Shown: positions 17,515 to 26,360 of the stretch, piece by piece
How the letters are laid out: each line of letters begins with the position of its first letter
Numbering within the stretch: position 1 is the first letter of the stretch
Assembly (NCBI RefSeq): GCF_900604485.1
Contig: NZ_UWOP01000001.1
Location: forward strand, 729,501-793,500
Origin: Enterococcus mediterraneensis
Lineage (GTDB): Bacteria > Bacillota > Bacilli > Lactobacillales > Enterococcaceae
Reading direction: 5' to 3'
Length of the DNA stretch: 64,000 nt
Notes under the pieces: model-generated
Database searches by the model: none
Told to the model about the DNA's origin: nothing
What the model saw: the letters and a program-made list of their open reading frames with translations, nothing else
Made by a program: the position numbers and the translations under genes

Positions 17515-18533
17515 TAGTTATTCCACGCCTTTAATTCTTTTTGAACTAAATCTAATTCTAATAAGCGCTCTTTGATTTCATCAATTGTCAAACGATGTGT
17601 ATTATCAGAATTGTATTCTTCATCTTGTGACAATTCTTTTTCTCCATCAACAAAATATTTGTCATAGTTCAAGTCGCGTTTATCAGCTGGTACACGGTAA
17701 AATCCGCCCATGTCTTTTGATACAAAGTATTCTTCTTTTGTAAGCAATGTTTCGTAGCGTTTTTCCCCATGACGAGTTCCAATGATATGGATTTCATTAT
17801 CCACGTTAAATAATTCTTTAATTGCCTGTGCTAGATCCCCGACTGTTGAAGCTGGTGATTTTTGTACCATGATGTCCCCTGCTTCTGCATTTTCAAACGC
17901 AAATGCAACTAGGTCAACAGCTTCATCAAGGTTCATCAGGAAACGAGTCATGTCTGGGTTAGTTACAGTTAAAGGTTTTCCTGCTTTAATTTGATCAATA
18001 AATAAAGGAATAACCGATCCGCGAGAAGCCATTACATTACCATAGCGAGTGCAGCAAATCGTAGTTTTTGACCCTTCAAAAGCACGCGCTTTTGCAATAA
18101 TAACTTTTTCCATCATTGCTTTAGAGATTCCCATAGCATTGATAGGATAAGCTGCTTTATCAGTTGATAGGCAGATCACTTTTTCAACTCCAGCTTCAAC
18201 AGCGGCAGTCAGTACATTTTCAGTTCCCAAGATATTTGTTTTAACAGCTTCGATTGGAAAGAACTCACATGAAGGCACTTGCTTCAATGCAGCCGCATGG
18301 AAGATATAGTCGACGCCATACATTGCATTTTTAACACTATTGATATCACGAACATCTCCGATATAGAATTTCAATTTGTCATTATTGTATCTTTTACGCA
18401 TATCATCTTGTTTTTTCTCATCCCGAGAAAAGATACGGATTTCTTTAATATCAGAATCTAGAAACTTCTTCATTACCGCATTACCAAACGAACCTGTACC
18501 ACCTGTGATTAATAAAATTTTATCTTTAAACAT
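17514..18533 (-). CDS. capE: UDP-GlcNAc 4,6-dehydratase/5-epimerase (CapE/FnlA)
   Basis: 339 residues. GGTGSFGNAVM gives the NAD-binding loop. STDKAAYPINAMGISK carries the family's Asp-Lys pair, with Met where classical SDR enzymes have Tyr, as in CapE. First committed step of UDP-L-FucNAc synthesis from UDP-GlcNAc. Starts 2 nt after the capL-like gene. capE-capF-capG are contiguous and complete. Confidence 0.93.
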   Translation of the reverse strand: MFKDKILLITGGTGSFGNAVMKKFLDSDIKEIRIFSRDEKKQDDMRKRYNNDKLKFYIGDVRDINSVKNAMYGVDYIFHAAALKQVPSCEFFPIEAVKTNILGTENVLTAAVEAGVEKVICLSTDKAAYPINAMGISKAMMEKVIIAKARAFEGSKTTICCTRYGNVMASRGSVIPLFIDQIKAGKPLTVTNPDMTRFLMNLDEAVDLVAFAFENAEAGDIMVQKSPASTVGDLAQAIKELFNVDNEIHIIGTRHGEKRYETLLTKEEYFVSKDMGGFYRVPADKRDLNYDKYFVDGEKELSQDEEYNSDNTHRLTIDEIKERLLELDLVQKELKAWNN

Positions 18534-18535
18534 TT

Positions 18536-19762
18536 TTATTCCTCCAATAAATTATTTATTAAATTAAAATATTTTTTTAATTGTAAATCTTTTTTATATT
18601 TTTCTTCGTAGAGTTTTGTAATATTCTTTTTCATGGTAGCTATTATAGAAGGATCATTGTTGATGTCTAGTAATAACTTAACTAAACCATGTTCATCCTC
18701 ATTTTTAACTGATATTCCTGCTCGATAACTTTTTAATTCTAATGCAATATCTGTATTCTCATCCATAATTGCAATAACCGGTTTACCAGCCTGATAGTAG
18801 CTATATGTTTTACTTGGTACAGCTAAACCAGAAATACCATGAGCTAATGAAACTACAAATAAATTACTAATGTTTAACGCCTCAGTAAAGTCATTGCCTT
18901 TAAGATAGTCAAAAATAAAACAATTTGTTAATTTATTCTTTTGAATAAAAGCTTTTAATTGTTCTTTTTTATTTCCATGACCAGCAAAGATAAAAGCAAT
19001 CTTTTTATTTTTTATTTTTTCATTATTCATAACGGACAACAAAGTTTCTATATCTTGTGCTGTTCCCATATTTCCAAAATAAGAAACAATTAATGGAAAT
19101 TCTTCTTTTATCTTCTTTAATTCAACATTGTGAATCGCCTCAACTTCTTTAAAAGTTTCTGTAGCCCAATTAGGTATTACTGTTACTTGATTTTCAGGAA
19201 CATTCCGATTATTGACAATAAATTGCTTCATATCATTTGACAAACTAACCACACAAGAAACATTTTTGAAAAGTTTTTTATTAATAAAACGCATGGTCTT
19301 AGAGATAAGACTTCCGTTGCTCAAAATTTTTGAATTTACAGCTATTTCGGGATATAAGTCATAGCTAACAAAGACGATTTTACAGCCAAAAAACTTTTTC
19401 GCAAGTACACTAATTATTGGTAAAATGGGGGGATTTGAATAAACTATAAGTACCTTGTAATTTCGACACTTAAATAGATTCAAAAACATGACTAGTGTGA
19501 ATGAAAAATAATTAACCAACCTTGAGATAAAGTTTTTTCTCCCCAATTGAAGATACTTTTTACGATAGATATTAATACCATCAATAGTTTCCATTGAGGA
19601 TATTTTTTTTTCTGAATCAGAGTATTCTTTAGGATAGCCGCATAATACATCTACACTTATTCCAGATTCTACAAGTCCTTTTGCTGTTTGATAGGGCAAT
19701 AAAGCAGAAGATACAAATTCTGGATAAAAAAATTGACACATAAAGAGAACATCACGTTTCAT
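18536..19762 (-). CDS. Glycosyltransferase, CapL/WbuB-like GT4
   Basis: 408 residues. FMCQFFYPEFVSSALLPYQTAKGL, then NPPILPIISVLAKKF, VIPNWA near 205, SYFGNMGTAQDIETLL, and SKTYSYYQAGKPVIAIMD form the WbuB/CapL pattern of GT4 enzymes that transfer L-FucNAc. It overlaps the preceding epimerase gene by 4 nt and directly precedes the L-FucNAc synthesis genes, as the S. aureus capL product would be expected to. Likely adds L-FucNAc to the first, undecaprenyl-linked sugar. Confidence 0.82.
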   Translation of the reverse strand: MKRDVLFMCQFFYPEFVSSALLPYQTAKGLVESGISVDVLCGYPKEYSDSEKKISSMETIDGINIYRKKYLQLGRKNFISRLVNYFSFTLVMFLNLFKCRNYKVLIVYSNPPILPIISVLAKKFFGCKIVFVSYDLYPEIAVNSKILSNGSLISKTMRFINKKLFKNVSCVVSLSNDMKQFIVNNRNVPENQVTVIPNWATETFKEVEAIHNVELKKIKEEFPLIVSYFGNMGTAQDIETLLSVMNNEKIKNKKIAFIFAGHGNKKEQLKAFIQKNKLTNCFIFDYLKGNDFTEALNISNLFVVSLAHGISGLAVPSKTYSYYQAGKPVIAIMDENTDIALELKSYRAGISVKNEDEHGLVKLLLDINNDPSIIATMKKNITKLYEEKYKKDLQLKKYFNLINNLLEE

Positions 19763-20625
19763 TTTTCGCTCTCCCGTATACTTTTTTCAAAATTACTATC
19801 TTGATATATTAATTTCTCTCCTTGATAGTAATTGCTAGGATGCCCCGTCATCTCTTCACTATAAATCAATGTACCAAAAACTTTATTAAAGAAATCTATT
19901 TGATGGGATAATAAGCGAATCATCCCACTAAATCCTGGAATAACAAGAAGTTTCTTCCCATTTACTTCTGCAATTTTTTGTACCATTTCAGAAGTATTCA
20001 CGTATTCTTCATTTTGCGGATGAAAAGTTCCAGATAATTGTGTATCAATCATCAATTTTAAGAATAGGGACAGATTATTGATATACAACATACTTCTTTG
20101 ATTATTGACTTTTGGAAAAATCGGGCTTTTCTTTGCAAGCTTTGCTAAGCGAGGATAGTTTCCTACAGTGTTTGGTCCATAAATCATTGGTGGACGTAAA
20201 ATGCAAACTTTAAAATCAGAAGAACCAAGCTCACTTATCAGCTCCTCTGCTGCTAGTTTTGATTTTCCATAAGGTGTTTTAGGATTTGGAACAGTCTTTT
20301 CCAAAATAATACCTGAATCGATGCCAAACACCGACATTGAACTAAAGAAGATAAACTGTTTCACACCTTCTTCTTTAGCTTTTTTTGCCGTTTCATATGC
20401 TAAGTCCCGATTGATCTTATAGTACAGATCCTCATTTTTTTCCTTCACATGTACAATCGCTGCTAAATGAATCAGAGAATCATATTTCGAAAAATCAGCT
20501 TCTTTCCATAAATCGTCTCTCAAACTGATTGTATCGATTTGATACTCTTCACCAAACGGCTCCATATACTTTTCAAAAGAGGTACCAATATAGCTATTGG
20601 CACCGGTTATCAAAATATGCTTCAT
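19759..20625 (-). CDS. NAD-dependent epimerase/reductase, CapN-like
   Basis: 288 residues. ITGANSYIGTSFEKYM at the N-terminus and PKTPYGKSKLAAEE near 130 are extended-SDR motifs. In S. aureus, CapN reduces the 4-keto sugar made by CapD to give UDP-D-FucNAc. Size, order (capM, capN, capL) and the 4-nt overlaps on both sides support that role here. UDP-D-QuiNAc is the alternative product, set by reductase stereochemistry, which I cannot read from sequence. Confidence 0.8.
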   Translation of the reverse strand: MKHILITGANSYIGTSFEKYMEPFGEEYQIDTISLRDDLWKEADFSKYDSLIHLAAIVHVKEKNEDLYYKINRDLAYETAKKAKEEGVKQFIFFSSMSVFGIDSGIILEKTVPNPKTPYGKSKLAAEELISELGSSDFKVCILRPPMIYGPNTVGNYPRLAKLAKKSPIFPKVNNQRSMLYINNLSLFLKLMIDTQLSGTFHPQNEEYVNTSEMVQKIAEVNGKKLLVIPGFSGMIRLLSHQIDFFNKVFGTLIYSEEMTGHPSNYYQGEKLIYQDSNFEKSIRESEK

Positions 20626-21239
20626 GATTTGTCTCCTTTGTTGTTCAAAGTTCCCGTGCCGCCTTCGACTACGCCATCACTCTTGAACACAGCGATGATC
20701 GTCCCAAAGAAACATTTCAAATCCAGAAGCAGCGACATATTTTTAGTATACTCTCCATCTAATTTGGCTTTGATAGGGATTTCCAATTCGTCCCGTCCAC
20801 TGATTTGCGCCAATCCAGTCAGACCCGGACGAATATTATTTGCTCCATATTTGTCTCGCTCGTCAATTAGATCATATTGATTCCATAAAGCTGGGCGGGG
20901 ACCAATCACAGCCATGTCCCCTTTTAAAATATTCCATAGTTGTGGAAGTTCGTCCAAACTTGTTTTCCTCAAAAATTTGCCGACTTTTGTAATAAAGTAA
21001 TCAGGATTTTCCAACAAATGTGTCGGCATTTCTTTTGGTGTATCTACTCGCATTGTACGGAACTTATAAATATTAAAATGTCGTTTGTTTAAACCCACAC
21101 GCTTTTGCTTAAAAATAATCGGTCCGGGCGAATCAAATTTGATTGCCAAAATCAGAATCAAAAAAATGGGTGATAAGATGATGATACCGAAAAATGCTAG
21201 TAGAAAATCAATACCCCTTTTTATACCATTTCTATACAC
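20622..21239 (-). CDS. Initiating sugar-phosphate transferase (CapM/PglC type)
   Basis: 205 residues with one N-terminal membrane segment (about 9-30), then the bacterial sugar transferase domain: FKQKRVGLNKRHFNIYKFRTMR, FLRKTSLDELPQLWNILKGDMAVIGPRP and RPGLTGLAQISGRDEL. It lacks the large N-terminal region of WbaP-like enzymes. It transfers the first sugar phosphate, predicted D-FucNAc-1-P, to undecaprenyl phosphate. 11 nt after capD. Confidence 0.9.
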   Translation of the reverse strand: MYRNGIKRGIDFLLAFFGIIILSPIFLILILAIKFDSPGPIIFKQKRVGLNKRHFNIYKFRTMRVDTPKEMPTHLLENPDYFITKVGKFLRKTSLDELPQLWNILKGDMAVIGPRPALWNQYDLIDERDKYGANNIRPGLTGLAQISGRDELEIPIKAKLDGEYTKNMSLLLDLKCFFGTIIAVFKSDGVVEGGTGTLNNKGDKS

Positions 21240-21250
21240 AAGTCCAACTC

Positions 21251-23068
21251 CTATTTATTCGAAGCATTCGCAAAACGAACCACTTCTTTTGCTAGTTCAC
21301 TATCGTCTTTTGATAAATGTTCAACAAAATCCATTACTTCATCAATCGAATAACCTTTGATGTTCCCAACAAAAATCTTTTCGTATACTTCTTCGTCATT
21401 GCGTTCCTTATCCAATAACAATTCTTCGTAAAGCTTTTCTCCTGGACGAATACCTGTCTCGATGATTTCGATCTCATCTTCTGAATAACCGCTGAGACGA
21501 ACCATATTTTTCGCAAGATCTACAATCTTGACCGGTTCACTCATATCTAGAACAAATATCTCGCCGCCTTTTGCCAACGCACCGGATTGAATTACCAGAC
21601 GACTAGCTTCTGGGATCGTCATAAAGTAACGAGTCATACGGAAATCCGTAACAGTAACAGGTCCGCCTTTTGCGATTTGTTCTCGGAAGACAGGGATAAC
21701 ACTGCCGCGGGAACCTAAGACATTTCCAAAACGGACTGCGGAAAATTTTGTCTTGCCTGGTTCGTTCAATCCAGTAACGATCATTTCCGCGATCCGTTTC
21801 GTAGAACCCATCACATTTGGTGGATTATTGGCTTTATCGGTGGAGATCATGACAAAGTTTTTGACATTATTCGCCTTAGCCGCTTCTGCGACATTTTTTG
21901 TACCATACACATTATTTTTGACAGCTTCTCTAGGATTATATTCCATCAGTGGTACATGTTTATGGGCTGCCGCGTGATAGACGATATCCGGCTGATACTG
22001 TTCGACGATTTCAAAAATCTTTTGCCGATCTTGGACATCTGCAATGATTGGGATGATTTCTGTCATTTTGTCGGCATATTTTGTTTTTAATTCACGATCG
22101 ATCATATAGATCGAGTTTTCACCGTGTCCTAATAATAATAGTTGTTTCGGGTTGAATTGGATTACTTGGCGACAGATTTCTGAACCGATAGATCCCCCAG
22201 CTCCTGTGACTAAGATCACCTTATCGGTCAATTGATCTTTGATGGATTCAATATCTAATTTGACTTCTTCACGTCCCAACAGATCAACAACATCGATTTT
22301 TTTTAATCGTTCCATGCTGATCTTTCCAGAAGCCATCTCTTCCATCGATGGCATAGCAGTCACTTTTACTTTTAGTTTTTCTAAATTATCGAAAATTTCA
22401 CGCAATTTCTTTCGAGAAAGGGAAGGAATCGCGATGGTTACCATATCGATATTGTTATCTCTGATGAGCTCTGGTAATTGTTTGGTCGTGCCTAAGACCT
22501 TGATTCCAGCAAGATACGTCTTAACTTTATTCGGATCGTCATCCACAAAGCCTACGACTTCGATATCTCCGGCAGTCTTGGAACCAAGCAGACTGTTATA
22601 CAAGATTCGGCCGCCTTCGCCCGCACCGATGATCAATGTACGTTTAGGATCTTCTCCATGATAGCTGTGCATGTTACGATGTTCAATGTATAACCGCCAC
22701 GCTAATCGGCTGACTACGATCAAAAATGTAGAAAAAATATAGGTAAAAACTTCTGTGCGGCGACTGAAGGATCCATCGATGAATAATAAAATAAGCGTCT
22801 TCGTCAATGCTTCACAAGTCGTTGCGGCAAAAATCGCGATCATCTCGCGTAGGTTCGTATAGCGATTGATCCGTGTAAATACGTGAAAAATAAATCCATA
22901 GAACAAATATAAGACAATAGACAAAACAGTTGTACTGAAAACAAATCCCGGTGTCACAGGCAAAAATGGCTTCATAAAATAATAAGTAGCCAGATTAGCA
23001 ATAGCAACCAACAAGCTATCTACCAACACCAAAATCAGTATTTTCCTTTTTCTTGTTAACTCAAACAC
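21251..23068 (-). CDS. capD: Membrane UDP-GlcNAc 4,6-dehydratase, CapD/PglF type
   Basis: 605 residues. Four N-terminal membrane helices (about 10-130), a first nucleotide-binding segment GAGEGG (148-153), and the catalytic Rossmann domain from 285: GAGGSIG, AAAHKHVPLME, STDKANNPPNVMG with Asp411-Lys412 and Met420 in the Tyr position, as in PglF. It converts UDP-GlcNAc to the 4-keto-6-deoxy sugar. With the CapN-like reductase it should make UDP-D-FucNAc (or QuiNAc). Start 12 nt after the phosphatase gene. Confidence 0.9.
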   Translation of the reverse strand: MFELTRKRKILILVLVDSLLVAIANLATYYFMKPFLPVTPGFVFSTTVLSIVLYLFYGFIFHVFTRINRYTNLREMIAIFAATTCEALTKTLILLFIDGSFSRRTEVFTYIFSTFLIVVSRLAWRLYIEHRNMHSYHGEDPKRTLIIGAGEGGRILYNSLLGSKTAGDIEVVGFVDDDPNKVKTYLAGIKVLGTTKQLPELIRDNNIDMVTIAIPSLSRKKLREIFDNLEKLKVKVTAMPSMEEMASGKISMERLKKIDVVDLLGREEVKLDIESIKDQLTDKVILVTGAGGSIGSEICRQVIQFNPKQLLLLGHGENSIYMIDRELKTKYADKMTEIIPIIADVQDRQKIFEIVEQYQPDIVYHAAAHKHVPLMEYNPREAVKNNVYGTKNVAEAAKANNVKNFVMISTDKANNPPNVMGSTKRIAEMIVTGLNEPGKTKFSAVRFGNVLGSRGSVIPVFREQIAKGGPVTVTDFRMTRYFMTIPEASRLVIQSGALAKGGEIFVLDMSEPVKIVDLAKNMVRLSGYSEDEIEIIETGIRPGEKLYEELLLDKERNDEEVYEKIFVGNIKGYSIDEVMDFVEHLSKDDSELAKEVVRFANASNK

Positions 23069-23080
23069 CCTAACATCTCC

Positions 23081-23845
23081 TTAAAACAAACCAAATTTTC
23101 TCTTTTTTACTTCTGTATAGACAGGAAAATTAATTATATCCCCATTCAGCAAGTCTTTTGCTACTTGCTGCATAGCCAAAACTTTTTCTTGTCCAAAATC
23201 TTTTTCAATTACCTCAAAGGCTTCTTTTAGATAAAAGTTGCGTTTTGTGACACCATGGGCATCTGAGGCTACCATCTGCACTAAATTATGCTTGACCATT
23301 TCTTTTGCCGTTTTTTGGATCGACTTGCCAAAAGTCCCAACATAACTTGGCGCTGTCAACTGGGCCAAAACGCCCATATCCAAAAACGGGATCAATCGAT
23401 TAGGATCTTCACGAAACTTCGCGTTGCGTTCAGGATGAACGATCACTGGTATCTTTCCTAATCCGCGCAATTCAAAAAAAAGCTGCTCCGTATAAGCAGG
23501 TATATCCATCGTTGGAAATTCAATCAAGATATAAGTGTCTTCTAAATCAGTAAATAAAATCTCATCACGACTCATATCCTCAAGTAAATCCCCAGTAATG
23601 CGGACTTCTTGTCCTTCCAAGACAGTCAGCGGCAATTGCCGCTGATCCAGTTCTTCTTGCAGCTGAGCGACACGAGGGATGACTGATTGTTTAGGGTTTT
23701 TATATTTCCCATTATTATGATGAGGAGTACACAAGATATGGGTGATGCCTTGGCTAATGGCTTTTTCTGCCATTGCTAGGCTATCTTCCAAGGTTTGCGC
23801 GCCATCATCAACTCCCGGCAAAATATGACAATGCAAATCAATCAT
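23081..23845 (-). CDS. cpsB: PHP-type protein-tyrosine phosphatase, CpsB/YwqE
   Basis: 254 residues. Metal ligands in IDLHCHILPGVDDG (His5, His7), ILCTPHHN, VIVHPERN and VASDAHG define the PHP phosphatase. It removes phosphate from the tyrosine tail of the CpsD kinase and so tunes chain length and amount. 17 nt after cpsD. The residues match the Mn-dependent enzymes of streptococcal capsule loci. Confidence 0.93.
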   Translation of the reverse strand: MIDLHCHILPGVDDGAQTLEDSLAMAEKAISQGITHILCTPHHNNGKYKNPKQSVIPRVAQLQEELDQRQLPLTVLEGQEVRITGDLLEDMSRDEILFTDLEDTYILIEFPTMDIPAYTEQLFFELRGLGKIPVIVHPERNAKFREDPNRLIPFLDMGVLAQLTAPSYVGTFGKSIQKTAKEMVKHNLVQMVASDAHGVTKRNFYLKEAFEVIEKDFGQEKVLAMQQVAKDLLNGDIINFPVYTEVKKRKFGLF

Positions 23846-23862
23846 CGCTTTCTCGTCCTCTC

Positions 23863-24570
23863 TTATTTTTCGTAATACTCGTAGTATCCTTGGTCTTTAC
23901 TTTGAGCAGCACCGTTATATACTACTCCTAGCGTACGGGCTTGTGCCATACGCAATAGATCCTTAGCTTTGATCACTGATTCTTTTCGAGAAACATTTTC
24001 TCTCACTACCAAGATCGTACCGTCCACTTTTGATGCCATGATCTGTGCATCTGTCACCGCTACGATCGGCGGCATATCAAAAATAATAATATCGTAAAGA
24101 TTACGAGCCTCATCGAGCACTTGCTCCATTCGCGCAGATCCTAATAATTCAGAAGGGTACGGTGGTATAGGTCCACTCGTTAATATAGATAGATTTTCTA
24201 CATCTGTTTTTTGCGCTACTTCTAAAACGCTTTGTGTCGTGCTCAATACAGTACTCAAACCTACCGAATTAGACAAACAAAAAGTTTGATAAACAGTGGG
24301 TTTACGCATATCTGCATCTACTAATAAGACCCGTTGTCCTGAATTAGCGAAAACGACTGCTAGATTAGCAGCGGTTGTAGATTTCCCTTCCCCTGGACCA
24401 GAAGAGGTCACGACGATCGTTTGGATCCGTTTATCTGCTGAAGACGCGAATTGAATGTTTGAGCGAATCGTCCGATACTGCTCGGAAACCGGTGAAGTAT
24501 TATCAATCAACGTGATCAAGCTTACTGCATTTCTCAGCGCGTTTTTACGTTCGTTATGTTTTTTTGCCAT
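23863..24570 (-). CDS. cpsD: Tyrosine-protein kinase, CpsD/Wze
   Basis: 235 residues. Walker A SSGPGEGKST (56-65), Walker A' VLLVDADMRK (81-90), Walker B IIIFDMPP (161-168), and a tyrosine cluster GYYEYYEK at the C-terminus that is the autophosphorylation site. It works with the membrane activator encoded just upstream (16 nt) to control polymer length. The conserved order LCP, CpsC, CpsD, CpsB is complete. Confidence 0.95.
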   Translation of the reverse strand: MAKKHNERKNALRNAVSLITLIDNTSPVSEQYRTIRSNIQFASSADKRIQTIVVTSSGPGEGKSTTAANLAVVFANSGQRVLLVDADMRKPTVYQTFCLSNSVGLSTVLSTTQSVLEVAQKTDVENLSILTSGPIPPYPSELLGSARMEQVLDEARNLYDIIIFDMPPIVAVTDAQIMASKVDGTILVVRENVSRKESVIKAKDLLRMAQARTLGVVYNGAAQSKDQGYYEYYEK

Positions 24571-24586
24571 TGATTTTTTCTCCTTC

Positions 24587-25378
24587 TTACACTCGTGAGC
24601 GACTGCGACGAGGTACTTTTTCCTTGTCTTCAGGATTAGTGATTGTCGCTGAAGTATTTAGATTTTTTAAAGTTGTCGCAGTCAGTTCTTTTTGCGAGAT
24701 TTGCGACACTGTACCTAAAATCGCGAAGTCTAAGTTATCTCGGATAAACTTATCATCTTTTACCGTCTTGTCGAGTAATTCCAGTAAGAACGCAAGCCCG
24801 ATCCCTACCATCAATCCTAAAACGACTCCGATCGCTAAATTCAATTTATTATTAGGCGAAACAGGTGACATACTTGCGGAAGCTTTAGAAATAATGGAGA
24901 TCTTATCGACATTCATAACGTCTTTGACATTTTCTTGGAAAATTTGCGCTGTCATATTTGCGATGTGTTCAGCGTCTACTGCTTTACTGCTTGTCGCTTG
25001 AATAGAGAACATTTGTGAGTTTTGTGATTGGTTGATCGTGATCGACCCGCGAATCTCACCTTCACTCATTTTAAGACCATATTCTGAATCCAACCGATCT
25101 TTTACTTGTTCCATTACCAAATCACCAGTAATAAAATCTTTATACGTGTTGATCATCTGTAAATTTGTGTTGACATCATTTACATTCGTCGTTTCGCTTT
25201 GAGGAAGGGTCACGATAAGTTGCGTTTGTGAGCTGTATTTAGGTGTAATGATGAAAAATGTAACGATCCCGGCTAACGCTAAGCCGGCAAACATGCTGAT
25301 GATGATTGAAGCGAGGTGTTTTCTTAAAATCTCAAAAATTTCTTTTAAACTGATTGTTTCTTCCCTAGTCTCTTCCAT
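24587..25378 (-). CDS. cpsC: Chain-length determinant/kinase activator, CpsC/Wzd
   Basis: 263 residues with two membrane segments (about 20-45 and 175-200) around an extracellular Wzz domain, followed by a cytoplasmic tail that ends in the basic run RRSRSRV. Typical Gram-positive polysaccharide co-polymerase that activates CpsD. The kinase tyrosines are on the separate CpsD protein. ATG behind an AAAGAAAGT-type weak site; 27 nt after the LCP gene. Confidence 0.9.
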   Translation of the reverse strand: MEETREETISLKEIFEILRKHLASIIISMFAGLALAGIVTFFIITPKYSSQTQLIVTLPQSETTNVNDVNTNLQMINTYKDFITGDLVMEQVKDRLDSEYGLKMSEGEIRGSITINQSQNSQMFSIQATSSKAVDAEHIANMTAQIFQENVKDVMNVDKISIISKASASMSPVSPNNKLNLAIGVVLGLMVGIGLAFLLELLDKTVKDDKFIRDNLDFAILGTVSQISQKELTATTLKNLNTSATITNPEDKEKVPRRSRSRV

Positions 25379-25405
25379 TTTTTTCTCTACTTTCTTTAAT
25401 TTGCT

Positions 25406-26332
25406 TTAGTCGATAACTTCCAGCTGTGTTTTTAATTTATCTTGTACGCGAGTCAATTCATCTTCACTTACACGTTGGTAGGAGACGCCATCTTGCATGA
25501 ATCCTTCTCCTTGCAATTGATCTTGTTCGATGTTGCTGAAGGCATCACGATAGTCCAGTGCGATCTTTTTCATATCATCAAAACTCATATCTGTTTTAAC
25601 GTTGCTTTCCATTGCGTCTAAGACTTCACGATATTTTGTCACACCATCTAATGTAAGGAGTTTTTTAGCGACACCAGCGACGATTTGTCGTTGGCGTTCT
25701 TGACGGCCATAGTCACCGCGAGGATCTTCATGCCGCATCCGAGAGTAAGCTAATGCTTGGTCGCCGTCCAACGTGATTTTTCCATAGTCAAAGGTGTATT
25801 CATCTTGGGTGAATTTCTGATCATTTGCGACTTCAATACCACCAACTGCATCTACCAGCTCTTTTAAGCCTTTCATGTTGATAGCGGCATAGTGATTGAT
25901 AGGAATGTCTAAGTATTTTTCCACGGTGTCCATGGACATCCCAGCACCGCCAAAAGCATAGGCGTGGTTGATCTTGTCTTGCGTACCGCGACCAACGATA
26001 TCTACATACGTATCCCGAGCGATGCTGACGATCGTTGTCTTTTTATTTTCAGGGTTGACAGTTGCCACCATCATGGTATCGGAACGACCAACTTCTGTAC
26101 GTCCCAGATCACCGGTATCGATCCCTAACAACAATATTGAAAATGGTTCTTGTTTTTGCAGATCTACTTTTTCAGTTCCGTTTTTGTCTTTTTGACGCTC
26201 AACGGATTCATAGGTTTTTTGTACTGAATTGCTTAAATCAAAATAAACCTTGGCACCAACCCCAACAACTATTAATGTCAGCGCAACGATCACGCCTAAT
26301 ACGATCAATATGATTTTTTTACCTTTTGACAT
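25406..26332 (-). CDS. LytR-CpsA-Psr ligase
   Basis: 308 residues. One N-terminal helix (7-28), then the LCP domain: LLLGIDTGDLGRTEVGRSDTM, SIARDTYVDI, KINHAYAFGG and SRMRHEDPRGDYGRQERQR. The arginines and aspartates that bind the polyprenyl pyrophosphate are all present. It attaches the finished polymer to peptidoglycan outside the membrane. First of the conserved assembly genes, 28 nt after the coiled-coil gene. Confidence 0.94.
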   Translation of the reverse strand: MSKGKKIILIVLGVIVALTLIVVGVGAKVYFDLSNSVQKTYESVERQKDKNGTEKVDLQKQEPFSILLLGIDTGDLGRTEVGRSDTMMVATVNPENKKTTIVSIARDTYVDIVGRGTQDKINHAYAFGGAGMSMDTVEKYLDIPINHYAAINMKGLKELVDAVGGIEVANDQKFTQDEYTFDYGKITLDGDQALAYSRMRHEDPRGDYGRQERQRQIVAGVAKKLLTLDGVTKYREVLDAMESNVKTDMSFDDMKKIALDYRDAFSNIEQDQLQGEGFMQDGVSYQRVSEDELTRVQDKLKTQLEVID

Positions 26333-26360
26333 ATGCTTACTCCATTCTCATGACTGTATT

